DNA of 64,000 bases from Flavobacteriales bacterium (GCA_017303755.1 JAFLBS010000001.1:372001-436000), one strand, 5' to 3'; positions 1 through 9,236 are shown, counted from the stretch's first letter. Numbers and translations: made by a program. Notes: generated by a model from the letters alone, not told the origin.

Positions 1-1
1 T

Positions 2-1258
2 GCTGCGACTATGATTGCGCAATCCAAAACGATTCACCAAGCCGAAATCGATGCTTCGTGTGAGTTAATTGACTTCTTACGCTATAATGTAGAATTCATG
101 ACGCAAATCTACCAAGATCAACCAGCATCCGTTTCTGATGTGTGGAATCGTGTAGAATACCGTCCTTTAGAAGGATTTGTGTATGCTATCACACCTTTTA
201 ACTTCACAGCAATCGCAGCAAATTTACCCGCAAGTGCTGCTTTAATGGGAAATACTGTAGTTTGGAAACCAAGCGACAGTCAAGTATTTTCAGCTAAAAT
301 TATCATTGATGTTTTCAAAGAAGCAGGTTTACCGAATGGCGTTATCAATGTGGTTTTTGGCGATCCAATCATGATTACGGATACCGTTTTAGCGAGTCCC
401 GATTTTGCTGGTGTTCACTACACTGGTTCAACATTTGTATTCAAAGAAATCTGGAAAAAAATCGGAACCAACATCCATAATTACAAAACCTACCCAAGAA
501 TTGTTGGTGAAACTGGAGGAAAAGATTTTATCATTGCTCATCCAAGTGCCAATGTAAAACAAGTAGTAACCGGAATCACTCGTGGTGCTTTTGAATTCCA
601 AGGTCAAAAATGTTCAGCCGCTTCCCGTGTTTACATTCCACAAAGTTTATGGCCAGCCGTAAAAGAACAATTGATTACAGATGTAAAATCAATGAAAATG
701 GGTTCACCAGAAGATTTTGGCAACTTTATCACTGCTGTAATTCACGAAGGTTCTTTTGACAAATTGGCATCATACATTGATCAAGCCAAAAAAGATGCAG
801 ATGCCGAAATCATTGTAGGTGGAAATTACGACAAATCAAAAGGATATTTCATCGAACCAACAGTAATTGTTACAACCAATCCAAAATATTCAACCATGGA
901 AACCGAACTCTTTGGTCCAGTTGCCACTTTATACGTTTATGAAGATGCCAAATGGAGCGAAACATTGAAATTGGTTGATTCCACTTCAGAATATGCATTA
1001 ACTGGAGCTGTTTTCAGTCAAGATCGATATGCTATCACCGAAGCCACTGTGGCGTTACAAAACTCAGCTGGAAACTTCTACATCAACGATAAACCCACTG
1101 GAGCTGTAGTCGGAATGCAACCGTTTGGTGGAGCAAGAGCTTCTGGAACGAATGACAAAGCTGGTTCGGCACAAAACTTATTGCGTTGGGTTTCTCCAAG
1201 AACGATTAAAGAAACCTTTGTTACACCAGAGGATTATCGTTATCCGTTTTTAGGATAA
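2..1258 (+). CDS. pruA: Delta-1-pyrroline-5-carboxylate dehydrogenase, 5'-truncated by window edge
   Basis: Oxidises glutamate semialdehyde/pyrroline-5-carboxylate to glutamate with NAD+, the second step of proline catabolism. The frame is open to the window edge upstream of the first visible Met at 11, so roughly the first quarter of a normal ~540-residue enzyme is missing. Aldehyde dehydrogenase landmarks are present: the substrate/NAD segment ITPFNFTA, the catalytic-Glu motif GETGGKDF near base 505, and the catalytic-Cys motif GQKCSAASR near base 603. The C-terminal RASGTNDKAGS segment is typical of PruA rather than of other aldehyde dehydrogenases. A strong hairpin terminator follows directly. 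Confidence 0.93.
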   Translation, partial: AATMIAQSKTIHQAEIDASCELIDFLRYNVEFMTQIYQDQPASVSDVWNRVEYRPLEGFVYAITPFNFTAIAANLPASAALMGNTVVWKPSDSQVFSAKIIIDVFKEAGLPNGVINVVFGDPIMITDTVLASPDFAGVHYTGSTFVFKEIWKKIGTNIHNYKTYPRIVGETGGKDFIIAHPSANVKQVVTGITRGAFEFQGQKCSAASRVYIPQSLWPAVKEQLITDVKSMKMGSPEDFGNFITAVIHEGSFDKLASYIDQAKKDADAEIIVGGNYDKSKGYFIEPTVIVTTNPKYSTMETELFGPVATLYVYEDAKWSETLKLVDSTSEYALTGAVFSQDRYAITEATVALQNSAGNFYINDKPTGAVVGMQPFGGARASGTNDKAGSAQNLLRWVSPRTIKETFVTPEDYRYPFLG

Positions 1259-1274
1259 CATTCAAAATAAAATT

Positions 1275-1309
1275 AAAAAAAGTCCAAATTTTAACGTTTG
1301 GACTTTTTT
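1275..1309 (+). terminator. Rho-independent terminator after pruA
   Basis: Perfect 13-bp arms (1275-1287 and 1297-1309, core AAGTCCAAA/TTTGGACTT) with a 9-nt loop and flanking A and T runs, 17 bases after the pruA stop. Confidence 0.85.
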
Positions 1310-1360
1310 ATTGGGTTGATTATTAATTTTTTGTACCTTCGAAAATCAAAACAAAAAACT

Positions 1361-3655
1361 ATGAGAACAAAAATTACACTACTTCTTTTTTCATTATTCT
1401 CCGCTTTGGGTTTCGGCCAAGACAAAGCCTATGATTTATTGAAAAATAAAACTACAACCAACATTTTGTACGATAGAGTTTTCAATCTTTCCAAAGCGAA
1501 TACTCTTGATACTAAAACAATAACTACCACTACATTCAATCAAGTGTACCACGAAATTCAGCGTGCTGATTTTTCTCAATCATTACCTAAATACGAAGTA
1601 CTAAAAGAAGAAGCCAAACGCGGTCAAGCTACTAAGCAAATTCCGCTTTCCATTTTAATCACCGATTTTGAAACCATTAAAACAACTTCATTAGAAAACG
1701 GCGATGTGTTTGTAAACGCCAATAATTCATTCGAATTAAAACCTAACGCAAGTAATGTTTTCAACAGACATTCTTTGAATATAATGGCTTCTTTGGCAGC
1801 AAAATCAGTTTCAAACACATTCATTTTAAAAGACGATTTTATTTTCAACACAACCAATAGAACCATCGCGTCTATTGCAATTAAAACTGCTAATGGCGAT
1901 TGGAAAACCATAACAATTGGTCGACCTTTTCAACTTCAATTGGATAGAACGGGTAATCAAACCATCGATTACAAAATTGAATTCACCAATGGCACAACCA
2001 TCGTTCAATCCTTTGAAATGGAAATTTCTTCCAATTCAACTGCAACAAATGAACGCAATTCAAACTCGGCGTCTTTTGTTCCAAATGTAATTTCTCCAAT
2101 AACGGCAACTATTGGTTACCAAGGTTATGGCGAAACTGCTTCTTATTTTGGTCAAGGCGAATACGAATTATTCTTAGACACCACTAACGGAGTTCTAGAC
2201 AAACCTATTTTCTTAGTTGACGGTTTTGACCCTGGTGACACTCGAAATTCTACTGCGATCTACGCTTCATTAAATTACGGAACAGGACAAAATTTAGCTA
2301 CTGATTTACGAGCGCAAGGTTTTGATGTCATTATCCTAAATTTTCCGGTTTACACACGAGCAAATACAACAACAATTGTAGATGGTGGTGTGGATTTTAT
2401 CCAACGCAACGCTTTTATTTTAGTGGAATTAATCAATCAAATTAATGCACAAAAAGTGGGGACAGAAGAAAATGTTGTAATTGGACCAAGTATGGGTGGA
2501 TTGATTTCGCGTTATGCGCTTCGTTATATGGAAATGAACGCTTTAGACCATCAAACTCGTTTGTATATTTCGTTTGATTCACCCCATTTAGGAGCAAATG
2601 TGCCTATTGGTTTCCAACATTTATTCAACTATATGGCGTATGGCCCATTAGGAAATGCTCAAGTTCAAGGCATTGTTGATGGATTAATCAAAAGTCCAGC
2701 ATCACGTCAAATGCTAATTGACCATTTTGAAGGTCATTTACAATCAGGAAGTGCTTTTGAATTCAATACAGCTTCAGCTTCACTAGTACCAACTGGCTCA
2801 CCCAATTACAGAGATGCTTTCCAAAATGAATTGAATGCTATGGGATTCCCAAATGACGTACGAAACGTATCCATTTCGAATGGCGCTGGCAATGGAACTT
2901 CTAATTATTCACCTAATTTTGAAGTGATGAATCACACTTTTAACGTTACTGGTAGTCAAAGAGCCATTATCAATTTACGCTTCACTCCAGCAGCCAACCA
3001 AACTAACCAAGTGAGCCGATTTAGAGGTCAAACCTTTGTAATAGTTACTTGGCTCACCATTTATGAAAGTTTAGCCAATTCAAAAGCACCAACGTACACC
3101 GATGGTATTGATACTGCGCCAGGCGGACGATTTGATATGTCAGGTTTCCAAGCTGGATTAGGAGCTGATCCTTTGTTAACTGAATTTTTTGATAATTTAA
3201 ATGCAGATTATTTTACTTTCATTCCAGCGTGGAGTTCGATGGCGATATCAGACACTAACAATTTATATGCTCCGATAACTGCTAGTTCAGCAACACCGTT
3301 TGTAGCATCTTCAATCCCAACAGTAAACGAAAATCACGTAACATTGAATACTCAAAATCTGGCTTTTGCTTTGGAAGAAATTTTAGCTCCTACTTTAACC
3401 AACCCAGAAAACAATCAATTGAATAGCATTTGGATTAAAAATCCAGTTGAAAATTCAGTTGAAATCAATTCATCGTATTCGATTGAAAATGCCAATATTA
3501 TAGTAACTGATGTTTTGGGAAAAACCATTTTCAATGCACAAAATCAAACCATTAATGGAACATTGGAAATTCCGATTTCATTGTCAAATGGTGTTTATTT
3601 AATAACTATTGCAAGTGAAAATGGAAGTATAACCAAGAAAATCATCAAAGGATAA
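1361..3655 (+). CDS. Secreted alpha/beta-hydrolase (lipase/esterase-like) with T9SS type A sorting domain
   Basis: A 764-residue exported protein. I place the start at 1361 because it gives a clean signal peptide (MRTKITLLLFSLFSALGFGQ); a longer frame from 1298 runs through the preceding terminator. The middle contains a lipase-like nucleophile elbow, GPSMGG, followed by SFDSPHLGANVP, as in PGAP1/lipase-type alpha/beta hydrolases. The last ~80 residues (IWIKNPVENSVEIN through NGVYLITI to KKIIKG) are a type IX secretion type A C-terminal sorting domain, so the protein should cross the outer membrane and be cell-surface attached or released. Substrate is not evident. A TAccTTcG box at 1333-1340 is a near match to the Bacteroidota promoter. 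Confidence 0.8.
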   Translation: MRTKITLLLFSLFSALGFGQDKAYDLLKNKTTTNILYDRVFNLSKANTLDTKTITTTTFNQVYHEIQRADFSQSLPKYEVLKEEAKRGQATKQIPLSILITDFETIKTTSLENGDVFVNANNSFELKPNASNVFNRHSLNIMASLAAKSVSNTFILKDDFIFNTTNRTIASIAIKTANGDWKTITIGRPFQLQLDRTGNQTIDYKIEFTNGTTIVQSFEMEISSNSTATNERNSNSASFVPNVISPITATIGYQGYGETASYFGQGEYELFLDTTNGVLDKPIFLVDGFDPGDTRNSTAIYASLNYGTGQNLATDLRAQGFDVIILNFPVYTRANTTTIVDGGVDFIQRNAFILVELINQINAQKVGTEENVVIGPSMGGLISRYALRYMEMNALDHQTRLYISFDSPHLGANVPIGFQHLFNYMAYGPLGNAQVQGIVDGLIKSPASRQMLIDHFEGHLQSGSAFEFNTASASLVPTGSPNYRDAFQNELNAMGFPNDVRNVSISNGAGNGTSNYSPNFEVMNHTFNVTGSQRAIINLRFTPAANQTNQVSRFRGQTFVIVTWLTIYESLANSKAPTYTDGIDTAPGGRFDMSGFQAGLGADPLLTEFFDNLNADYFTFIPAWSSMAISDTNNLYAPITASSATPFVASSIPTVNENHVTLNTQNLAFALEEILAPTLTNPENNQLNSIWIKNPVENSVEINSSYSIENANIIVTDVLGKTIFNAQNQTINGTLEIPISLSNGVYLITIASENGSITKKIIKG

Positions 3656-3675
3656 AAACTTTTGATCATCAATAA

Positions 3676-3704
3676 AAAACCCCGAGCAATTGTTCGGGGT
3701 TTTG
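3676..3704. terminator. Bidirectional terminator between convergent genes
   Basis: Hairpin with arms AAAACCCCGAGCAA / TTGTTCGGGGTTTT (one G-T pair) flanked by A and T runs. It lies between the hydrolase (+) and rsmG (-), whose ends face each other, and could serve both. Confidence 0.85.
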
Positions 3705-3707
3705 TTT

Positions 3708-4325
3708 TTATAAAGCTAAATGAACTACTTTCTTGGTTTCGAAAAATTCATCTGAAAAATAATCGGATAAATTGTATAGTTTGGCTTTTGGGAAACTCTT
3801 CAATTCCTCTGATAAATCACCTCCTTTTAAATACAGGATTCCATTTTGCAATTCATGTTTGGAAGTCTTTTTTACTTTTCCATTCACCCACAAAACAAAA
3901 TCGGGCATGTTGGTTACGGCACGACTTACAATGAAATCAAAATCCGATTTGACATTTTCGGCACGCATTTGCTCCGCTTTTAGATTTTTCAATTCTAAAG
4001 CTTTGGCTACTTCATTGACCACTTTTATTTTTTTGGCAATAACATCTATCAAATAAAAATCAACTTCGGGAAATAAAATCGCCAACGGAATTCCAGGAAA
4101 TCCTCCACCTGTTCCAACATCCATTACTTTTGAACCTGACTTGAACTCTAAAATCTTCGCAATTCCTAACGAGTGCAACACATGTCGTGTATACAATTCA
4201 TCAATGTCTTTTCGGGATATAACGTTGATTTTAGCATTCCAATCTTCATATAAAAATTGTAATTTTTCAAATTGTAACCGCTGATTTTCAGTAAGATTAG
4301 GAAATTGTTTTAAAATTTCTTCCAT
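3708..4325 (-). CDS. rsmG: 16S rRNA (guanine-N7)-methyltransferase RsmG (GidB)
   Basis: Methylates N7 of G527 in 16S rRNA using S-adenosylmethionine. Starting from the ATG at 4325 gives MEEILKQFPNLTENQ and 205 residues, the usual family length; the longer frame from 4382 adds a tail that would overlap the promoter. Motif I of the Rossmann methyltransferase fold, VMDVGTGGGFPG, is at about residues 67-78, and the upstream SRKDIDELYTRHVLHSL segment is characteristic of RsmG. The gene is divergent from the desaturase and has its own TATTTTTG promoter box on the minus strand. Confidence 0.93.
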   Translation of the reverse strand: MEEILKQFPNLTENQRLQFEKLQFLYEDWNAKINVISRKDIDELYTRHVLHSLGIAKILEFKSGSKVMDVGTGGGFPGIPLAILFPEVDFYLIDVIAKKIKVVNEVAKALELKNLKAEQMRAENVKSDFDFIVSRAVTNMPDFVLWVNGKVKKTSKHELQNGILYLKGGDLSEELKSFPKAKLYNLSDYFSDEFFETKKVVHLAL

Positions 4326-4340
4326 AAATTGAATTTTCAA

Positions 4341-4348
4341 CAAAAATA
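4341..4348 (-). promoter_or_regulatory. TAnnTTTG promoter box for rsmG
   Basis: Minus-strand TATTTTTG, an exact match to the Bacteroidota -7 consensus TAnnTTTG, 16 bases upstream of the chosen rsmG start. The -33 element is not clear. Confidence 0.5.
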
Positions 4349-4403
4349 GTGTTTTTAGTGAATAAAAAATGACGAATATCATCTCTGAAAAAATTAGAAT
4401 AGT

Positions 4404-4411
4404 TACCTTTG
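4404..4411 (+). promoter_or_regulatory. TAnnTTTG promoter box for the desaturase
   Basis: TACCTTTG, exact match to the Bacteroidota -7 consensus, 22 bases before the ATG at 4434. This supports 4434 rather than the in-frame TTG at 4422 as start. Confidence 0.5.
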
Positions 4412-4433
4412 GGCGAATTAATTGAAAAATACA

Positions 4434-5531
4434 ATGAATACCACAACACCTGTCTTTTCTAAAAACGACAACCTTAAATTTTTTAGAACTCTAAACAAAA
4501 GAGTAAACGACTATTTCAAAGAAAACAACATCGATAGAACTGGAAACTGGAAATTACACTTGAAAACAGCCGTAATGTTTACTATTTTTCTTACTCCTTA
4601 TTTTTTCCTTTTAGCCATGGATATGCCTTTTTGGACTTACCTTTTACTTAATGTAGTAATTGGAGTTGGAATGGCTGGAGTTGGAATGAATGTAATGCAC
4701 GATGGTAACCACGGCGCCTACTCCAACAAATCATGGATCAACAAAATCATGGGTGGAAGCATCTATATTTTGGCTGGAAATGTATACAACTGGCAAGTAC
4801 AACACAATGTGTTACACCACACCTATACTAATATTTTAGGCCATGACGAAGATTTAGAAGCGGGAAGAATTTTACGTTTCACCAAAGAAGCAAAATGGTA
4901 CAGTCACCACAAATTCCAACATTATTATTCTGTTTTTCTTTACGGATTACTAACTTTCAACTGGGCTATTACGACTGATTTCCAACAAATGCGCCGTTAC
5001 TTAAAACGCAATTTGTCGTACGGTGAATTCAAAAAACCTGTCATTCGTTGGACTACCTTAGTAATTACTAAAGTTATTTATTTCTCGATGTGGATTGTAA
5101 TTCCAATTCTTGTAGGTCACGTTTCTTGGTGGCAAGTAATTATCGGATTTGTTTTAATGCATTATACAGCTGGATTAATATTAAGTATTGTATTCCAATT
5201 AGCGCACGTAGTTCACGAAACTGATAATCCAATTCCGAATGATGAAGGTGAAATCGAAAATACTTGGGCCATTCACCAATTGTATACTACAGCTAATTTT
5301 GCACCAAAAAATTGGTTAGTAAATTATTATACTGGCGGATTAAATCACCAAGTTGAACACCATCTTTTTCCAAACATCAGTCACGTTCACTACAATAAAA
5401 TAGCTGAATTTGTGAAGCAAACGGCAAAAGAATGTAACTTACCGTACTACGAGTTCAAAACTACACGAGAGGCAATCATTTCTCACTTCACGCATTTGAG
5501 AGATTTAGGAAAAAAACCTCAAATGGCATAA
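4434..5531 (+). CDS. Membrane fatty acid desaturase (acyl-CoA/acyl-lipid desaturase)
   Basis: Di-iron desaturase, 365 residues, that would introduce a double bond into membrane acyl chains. The three histidine boxes that hold the irons are visible: HDGNH at residues 89-93, HNVLHH at 124-129 and HQVEHH at 305-310; the Q-x-x-H-H form of the third box is typical of front-end/linoleoyl-CoA-type desaturases. Hydrophobic membrane segments lie at about 47-85 and 200-250. It stands alone between rsmG and the aminotransferase, with its own promoter box. Regiospecificity cannot be read from sequence. Cold-induced membrane adaptation is a plausible role, but that is inference. Confidence 0.88.
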   Translation: MNTTTPVFSKNDNLKFFRTLNKRVNDYFKENNIDRTGNWKLHLKTAVMFTIFLTPYFFLLAMDMPFWTYLLLNVVIGVGMAGVGMNVMHDGNHGAYSNKSWINKIMGGSIYILAGNVYNWQVQHNVLHHTYTNILGHDEDLEAGRILRFTKEAKWYSHHKFQHYYSVFLYGLLTFNWAITTDFQQMRRYLKRNLSYGEFKKPVIRWTTLVITKVIYFSMWIVIPILVGHVSWWQVIIGFVLMHYTAGLILSIVFQLAHVVHETDNPIPNDEGEIENTWAIHQLYTTANFAPKNWLVNYYTGGLNHQVEHHLFPNISHVHYNKIAEFVKQTAKECNLPYYEFKTTREAIISHFTHLRDLGKKPQMA

Positions 5532-5534
5532 ATA

Positions 5535-5556
5535 GAGACGCGATTCATCGCGTCTC
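5535..5556. repeat. Palindrome of the GAGACGCG type
   Basis: GAGACGCGAT-TC-ATCGCGTCTC, perfect 10-bp arms with a 2-base loop, four bases after the desaturase stop. It may act as a terminator, but it lacks a clean T run. A related palindrome with the core AAGACGCA lies at 17712-17737. Confidence 0.7.
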
Positions 5557-5592
5557 ATCATTTAAAAAACAACACAATAATAACGCACAACA

Positions 5593-6777
5593 ATGAACCC
5601 ATTATCGGATAGAATTAACAATTTATCTACCTCGCAAACTTTGGCAATGGCCGCTTTGGCGAGAGAATTAAAAGCACAAGGAAAAGACATCATTAGTTTA
5701 AGTTTGGGCGAACCCGATTTTAACACACCCGATTTCATCAAAGAAGCTGCCAAAAAAGCAATCGATGAAAACTACAGCACCTATTCGCCAGTAGACGGAT
5801 ATTTAGACTTGAAAGAAGCCATTTGCCGCAAATTCAAACGCGACAATAATTTGGATTACAAACCATCCAACATTGTGGTTTCAACTGGAGCCAAACAATC
5901 GTTGTACAACGTTGCTCAATGTATGATTAACGATGGTGACGAAGTCATTCTTCCTGCGCCGTATTGGGTTTCGTACTTCGAAATTATTAAAATGGCAGGC
6001 GGAATTCCGGTTGAAGTTCCGACTTCAGTAGAAAGCGATTTCAAAATCACTCCCGAACAACTCGAAAAAGCCATCACGCCCAAAACCAAAATGATTTGGT
6101 ACAGTTCGCCTTGTAACCCAAGTGGTTCTGTTTATAATCGTGAAGAATTGACCGCATTAGCCAACGTTTTAGAAAAACATCCTAACATTTATATTGTTTC
6201 CGACGAAATCTACGAACACATCAATTTCTCTGGAACGTTTTGCAGCATCGCTTCCATTCCTGGAATGTTCGAAAGAACCATTACCGTTAACGGAGTAGCC
6301 AAAGCGTTTGCAATGACCGGTTGGAGAATCGGATACATCGGCGCACCTGAAGTCATTGCCAAAGCCTGCACCAAAATGCAAGGTCAAGTAACTTCTGGGG
6401 CGAATTCTATTGCACAAAGAGCTACAATTACAGCTGTTGATGCTGACCCAAGTGTATTAAACGAAATGGTTTCAGCTTTCAAAAACCGTCGCGATTTAGT
6501 GGTTGGTTTGGTAAAAGACATTCCCGGATTCAAATTGAATGTGCCCGAAGGTGCTTTCTACGTTTTTCCTGATGTTTCCTTTTATTTCGGAAAAACATTA
6601 CGCGGAAAAACCATCAACAATGCCGATGATTTCTCCATGTATTTACTTTCTGAAGCCAATGTAGCAACCGTAACTGGCGACGCATTTGGAAATCCAGATT
6701 GCATTCGCTTTTCATACGCAACCAGCGAAGAATTACTAACGGAAGCCATGAAACGAATCAAAGAAGCTTTATCCTAA
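5593..6777 (+). CDS. Pyridoxal-phosphate aspartate aminotransferase (class I, subgroup Ib)
   Basis: Transfers the amino group between aspartate (or a related amino acid) and 2-oxoglutarate. 394 residues, normal for aspartate aminotransferase Ib. The PLP Schiff-base lysine is K237 in [22 protein letters not shown] and VSDEIYEHI are the expected cofactor-binding motifs, and the C-terminal [11 protein letters not shown] carries the substrate-carboxylate arginine. No functional partner lies in an operon with it. A long inverted repeat separates it from purT. Family members can also act on prephenate, so the exact substrate is inferred. Confidence 0.9.
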   Translation: MNPLSDRINNLSTSQTLAMAALARELKAQGKDIISLSLGEPDFNTPDFIKEAAKKAIDENYSTYSPVDGYLDLKEAICRKFKRDNNLDYKPSNIVVSTGAKQSLYNVAQCMINDGDEVILPAPYWVSYFEIIKMAGGIPVEVPTSVESDFKITPEQLEKAITPKTKMIWYSSPCNPSGSVYNREELTALANVLEKHPNIYIVSDEIYEHINFSGTFCSIASIPGMFERTITVNGVAKAFAMTGWRIGYIGAPEVIAKACTKMQGQVTSGANSIAQRATITAVDADPSVLNEMVSAFKNRRDLVVGLVKDIPGFKLNVPEGAFYVFPDVSFYFGKTLRGKTINNADDFSMYLLSEANVATVTGDAFGNPDCIRFSYATSEELLTEAMKRIKEALS

Positions 6778-6794
6778 CAAATTAACTATTAGTA

Positions 6795-6851
6795 ACACAA
6801 ATTTCACAAATTATCACAAATTAAATCTGTGTAAATTTGTGAAATTTGTGT
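6795..6851. repeat. Inverted repeat built from AAATTTGTG units
   Basis: Perfect 18-bp arms (6795-6812 ACACAAATTTCACAAATT and its complement at 6834-6851) around a 21-base loop that itself contains AAATCTGTG. It occupies most of the gap between the aminotransferase and purT. Similar AATCTGTG units recur at 19038-19077. No T run follows, so it is not an obvious terminator. Confidence 0.75.
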
Positions 6852-6865
6852 TTTATAAAAATAAT

Positions 6866-8029
6866 ATGGCAAAAATCCTCTTATTAGGCTCAGGCGAACT
6901 CGGAAAAGAATTTGTCATCGCTGCACAACGCATCGGGCAAACCATTATTGCAGTTGATAGTTATGAAAACGCTCCAGCCATGCAAGTGGCACACGCTTCT
7001 GAAGTCATCAATATGCTCGATGGCAGTGAACTCGACCGCATCGTAGCCAAACACCAACCCGATTTTATTGTTCCCGAAATCGAAGCCATTCGCACCGAGC
7101 GTTTTTACGATTATGAACAACAAGGAATTACGGTAGTTCCATCGGCAAAAGCAGCCAATTTTACAATGAATCGAAAAGCGATTCGCGATTTGGCAGCTAA
7201 AGAATTAGGTTTAAAAACAGCCAATTACCGTTATGCGACCTCAGCCGAAGAATTGCAAAAAGCGGTTGCAGAAGTGGGCATTCCTTGTGTAGTAAAACCA
7301 TTGATGAGTTCCTCTGGAAAAGGACAATCTACCATAAAATCGGAAGAAGATATCGCTAAAGCATGGAACTACGCTGTTGAAGGTTCGCGTGGCGATGTAG
7401 TGGAAGTAATTGTAGAAGCATTCGTTAAATTCAATTCGGAAATCACTTTATTAACCATTACTCAAAACAACAATCCAACACTATTTTGTGCGCCAATTGG
7501 TCACCGACAAGAACGTGGCGATTACCAAGAAAGTTGGCAACCGGCACACGTTTCTCAAAAAGACATTCAAGAAGCACAAGAAATGGCTCGAAAAGTCACT
7601 GAAGCGTTGGGTGGCGCTGGGCTTTTTGGTGTTGAATTTTTCTTAACTGATGAAGGTGTATATTTCTCCGAATTATCGCCTCGCCCACACGACACCGGAA
7701 TGGTAACGCTGGCTGGAACGCAAAATTTCAACGAATTTGAATTGCATTTACGTGCTGTTTTGAGTTTACCTATTTCTGAAATTACGCTTGAAAAAGCGGG
7801 AGCAAGTGCGGTGATTTTAGCTTCAGAAAATTCTAATAACCCAACTTTTACTGGAATTGAAAATGTAGCTTCTTTACCCAAAACCGATTTTAGAATCTTT
7901 GGCAAACCTACTTCTCGACCTTATCGTAGAATGGGAGTTGTACTGACTTCTGATTCGCTTGAAACACCCATTGAAGCAATCGTGGAACGAGCCAAAAAAA
8001 CCGCTACCTTAGTCACTGTAAATTCGTAA
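6866..8029 (+). CDS. purT: Formate-dependent phosphoribosylglycinamide formyltransferase 2 (PurT)
   Basis: ATP-grasp enzyme that uses formate and ATP to formylate GAR in purine biosynthesis, an alternative to folate-dependent PurN. The ATG at 6866 gives [16 protein letters not shown], the expected N-terminal motif, and 387 residues, close to E. coli PurT (392). Family motifs include [25 protein letters not shown] (ATP-grasp loop), [15 protein letters not shown] and [15 protein letters not shown] (metal/ATP site). A longer frame from 6839 starts inside the inverted repeat and is unlikely. The DUF6370-like gene follows after 3 bases, suggesting co-transcription. Confidence 0.95.
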   Translation: MAKILLLGSGELGKEFVIAAQRIGQTIIAVDSYENAPAMQVAHASEVINMLDGSELDRIVAKHQPDFIVPEIEAIRTERFYDYEQQGITVVPSAKAANFTMNRKAIRDLAAKELGLKTANYRYATSAEELQKAVAEVGIPCVVKPLMSSSGKGQSTIKSEEDIAKAWNYAVEGSRGDVVEVIVEAFVKFNSEITLLTITQNNNPTLFCAPIGHRQERGDYQESWQPAHVSQKDIQEAQEMARKVTEALGGAGLFGVEFFLTDEGVYFSELSPRPHDTGMVTLAGTQNFNEFELHLRAVLSLPISEITLEKAGASAVILASENSNNPTFTGIENVASLPKTDFRIFGKPTSRPYRRMGVVLTSDSLETPIEAIVERAKKTATLVTVNS

Positions 8030-8032
8030 ACC

Positions 8033-8356
8033 ATGAAAAATCTATTCTATATCTTCTTGCTAATCATTGGTAATTCGCTTTATGCTCAAGAAAAAAAAGA
8101 AGCTAAACCTCAAGTTGTGGAAGTTTCGTGTGGCCAATGTCAATTTGGAATGACCGAAAAGAAAGGTTGTGATTTGGCTGTTCGCATCGATGGTAAAAGC
8201 TATTTTGTTGAAGGCACCAAAATTGACGATCACGGCGACGCTCATGCTCACGATGGTTTTTGCGAAGCCATTCGAAAAGCAGAAGTAGTGGGTGAAATCA
8301 AAGGCAATCGATTTGTAGTAACTCAATTCAAATTACTTCCTGCTGAAGAAAAATAA
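8033..8356 (+). CDS. Small exported protein, DUF6370-like
   Basis: 107 residues with a signal peptide (MKNLFYIFLLIIGNSLYAQ). The mature part has an ordered set of cysteines and histidines: SCGQCQFGM, GCDLAVRI, then IDDHGDAHAHDGFC and EAIRKAEVVGEI. The Cys/His pattern suggests metal binding or a disulfide fold in the periplasm, which is inference; the family has no function I know of. I recognise the pattern as DUF6370 from memory, with moderate certainty. It sits 3 bases after purT and 5 bases before the Crp/Fnr gene. Confidence 0.75.
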   Translation: MKNLFYIFLLIIGNSLYAQEKKEAKPQVVEVSCGQCQFGMTEKKGCDLAVRIDGKSYFVEGTKIDDHGDAHAHDGFCEAIRKAEVVGEIKGNRFVVTQFKLLPAEEK

Positions 8357-8361
8357 ATTGG

Positions 8362-8937
8362 ATGTCGTTACTTCTTCAAAATATAGCCAAACACGTTAAC
8401 CTAACTACGGAAGAACAAGAGCTCTTCTTGTCTAAAACGGAAACGCATCTGTACAAATCAAAAATGATTTTATTGAGTGCTGGTGAGGTTTCAAAACACA
8501 CTTATTTTGTAAACTCTGGGATTTTACGCAGTTTCAACATCAACGATAATATCATCGAACACGTCTTGCATTTTGCCTGCGAAGGTTGGTGGATTGGCGA
8601 CATGTACAGCTACATTTCCGAAAAACCAGGCACTCTTTTTATTGAAGTGTTGGAAGATGCCGAAGTTATTTCCATCTCCAAGAAAAACCATCAGGAATTG
8701 TACCAACAAATCCCAAAACTGGAACGCTTTTTTAGAATATTGGCCGAAAATTCCTTAGTAGCTCATCAAGAACGATTGATGGATAACTTGAGTTTATCCG
8801 CCGAAGAGCGCTTTGATAAAATGTGCAAAAAATATCCGAGTTTGATTCAGAAAGTAGCTCAAAAACATTTGGCATCTTACATTGGTGTCACACCTGAATT
8901 TTTCAGTAAAATGAAAGCTCGTTTACTAAAAAAATGA
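8362..8937 (+). CDS. Crp/Fnr family transcriptional regulator
   Basis: 191 residues with an N-terminal cyclic-nucleotide-binding beta-roll (about 1-120, containing LSAGEVSKHTYFVNSGILR) and a short C-terminal segment with the LASYIGVTPEFFSKMKARL recognition-helix pattern common in Bacteroidota Crp-like proteins. No cysteine cluster typical of oxygen-sensing FNR is visible, so an Fe-S sensor role is unlikely. Ligand and targets are unknown. It is the last gene of the purT-led run and is followed by a hairpin. Confidence 0.85.
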   Translation: MSLLLQNIAKHVNLTTEEQELFLSKTETHLYKSKMILLSAGEVSKHTYFVNSGILRSFNINDNIIEHVLHFACEGWWIGDMYSYISEKPGTLFIEVLEDAEVISISKKNHQELYQQIPKLERFFRILAENSLVAHQERLMDNLSLSAEERFDKMCKKYPSLIQKVAQKHLASYIGVTPEFFSKMKARLLKK

Positions 8938-8972
8938 AAAGACGGCAACCGCGAGTGATTGACCGCCTTTTC
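8936..8972 (+). terminator. Hairpin after the Crp/Fnr gene
   Basis: GAAAAGACGG at 8936-8945 pairs with CCGCCTTTTC at 8963-8972 (one A-C mismatch), overlapping the stop codon. A short CTTTTC stretch rather than a long T run follows, so termination strength is uncertain. Confidence 0.45.
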
Positions 8973-9006
8973 GGGGGGAATAAAACTACATTTTTAACTA
9001 AGAGAC

Positions 9007-9174
9007 CTAATTCTGTTTCAAATTACCCAATTCCCCAAAGTTTCTTTTCCTTATTATTTCTTCAACCTTTTTGATGTTCTCATCCGTAAGAGATAAATTC
9101 AAATCCAGGCAAACAATCATTGCTTCATCTCTACGGGTTGAAAAAACTTTAAAGAACTTTTTCATGAATCTCAT
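9007..9174 (-). CDS. Small hypothetical protein (55 aa)
   Basis: Open frame in the otherwise gene-free stretch 8938-9345: ATG at 9174, TAG at 9009-9007. It reads MRFMKKFFKVFSTRRDEAMI, then VCLDLNLSLTDENIKKVEEI, then IRKRNFGELGNLKQN. The basic N-terminus, amphipathic helix and lack of rare residues look protein-like, and it fills the gap well. I do not recognise a family. A start at the second Met (9165) is equally possible. A weak promoter-like TAGGTTTT lies upstream on the minus strand. Apart from this frame, the stretch holds only the hairpin at its left end and the palindrome at 9237-9280. Confidence 0.4.
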   Translation of the reverse strand: MRFMKKFFKVFSTRRDEAMIVCLDLNLSLTDENIKKVEEIIRKRNFGELGNLKQN

Positions 9175-9236
9175 TTTGAACTTGTTCTTTATTGAAGCAA
9201 ATTTGGGTTCATTTTTTAAAAAAACCTATTATTTTG

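Noticed and set aside
1624-2008. Minus-strand open frames inside the T9SS hydrolase
   Set aside because: They have no start context or family resemblance and lie antisense to a well-supported gene.
3662-4056. Plus-strand frames across the rsmG terminator and gene
   Set aside because: They begin in the hairpin and run antisense to rsmG, so they are shadows of the real gene.
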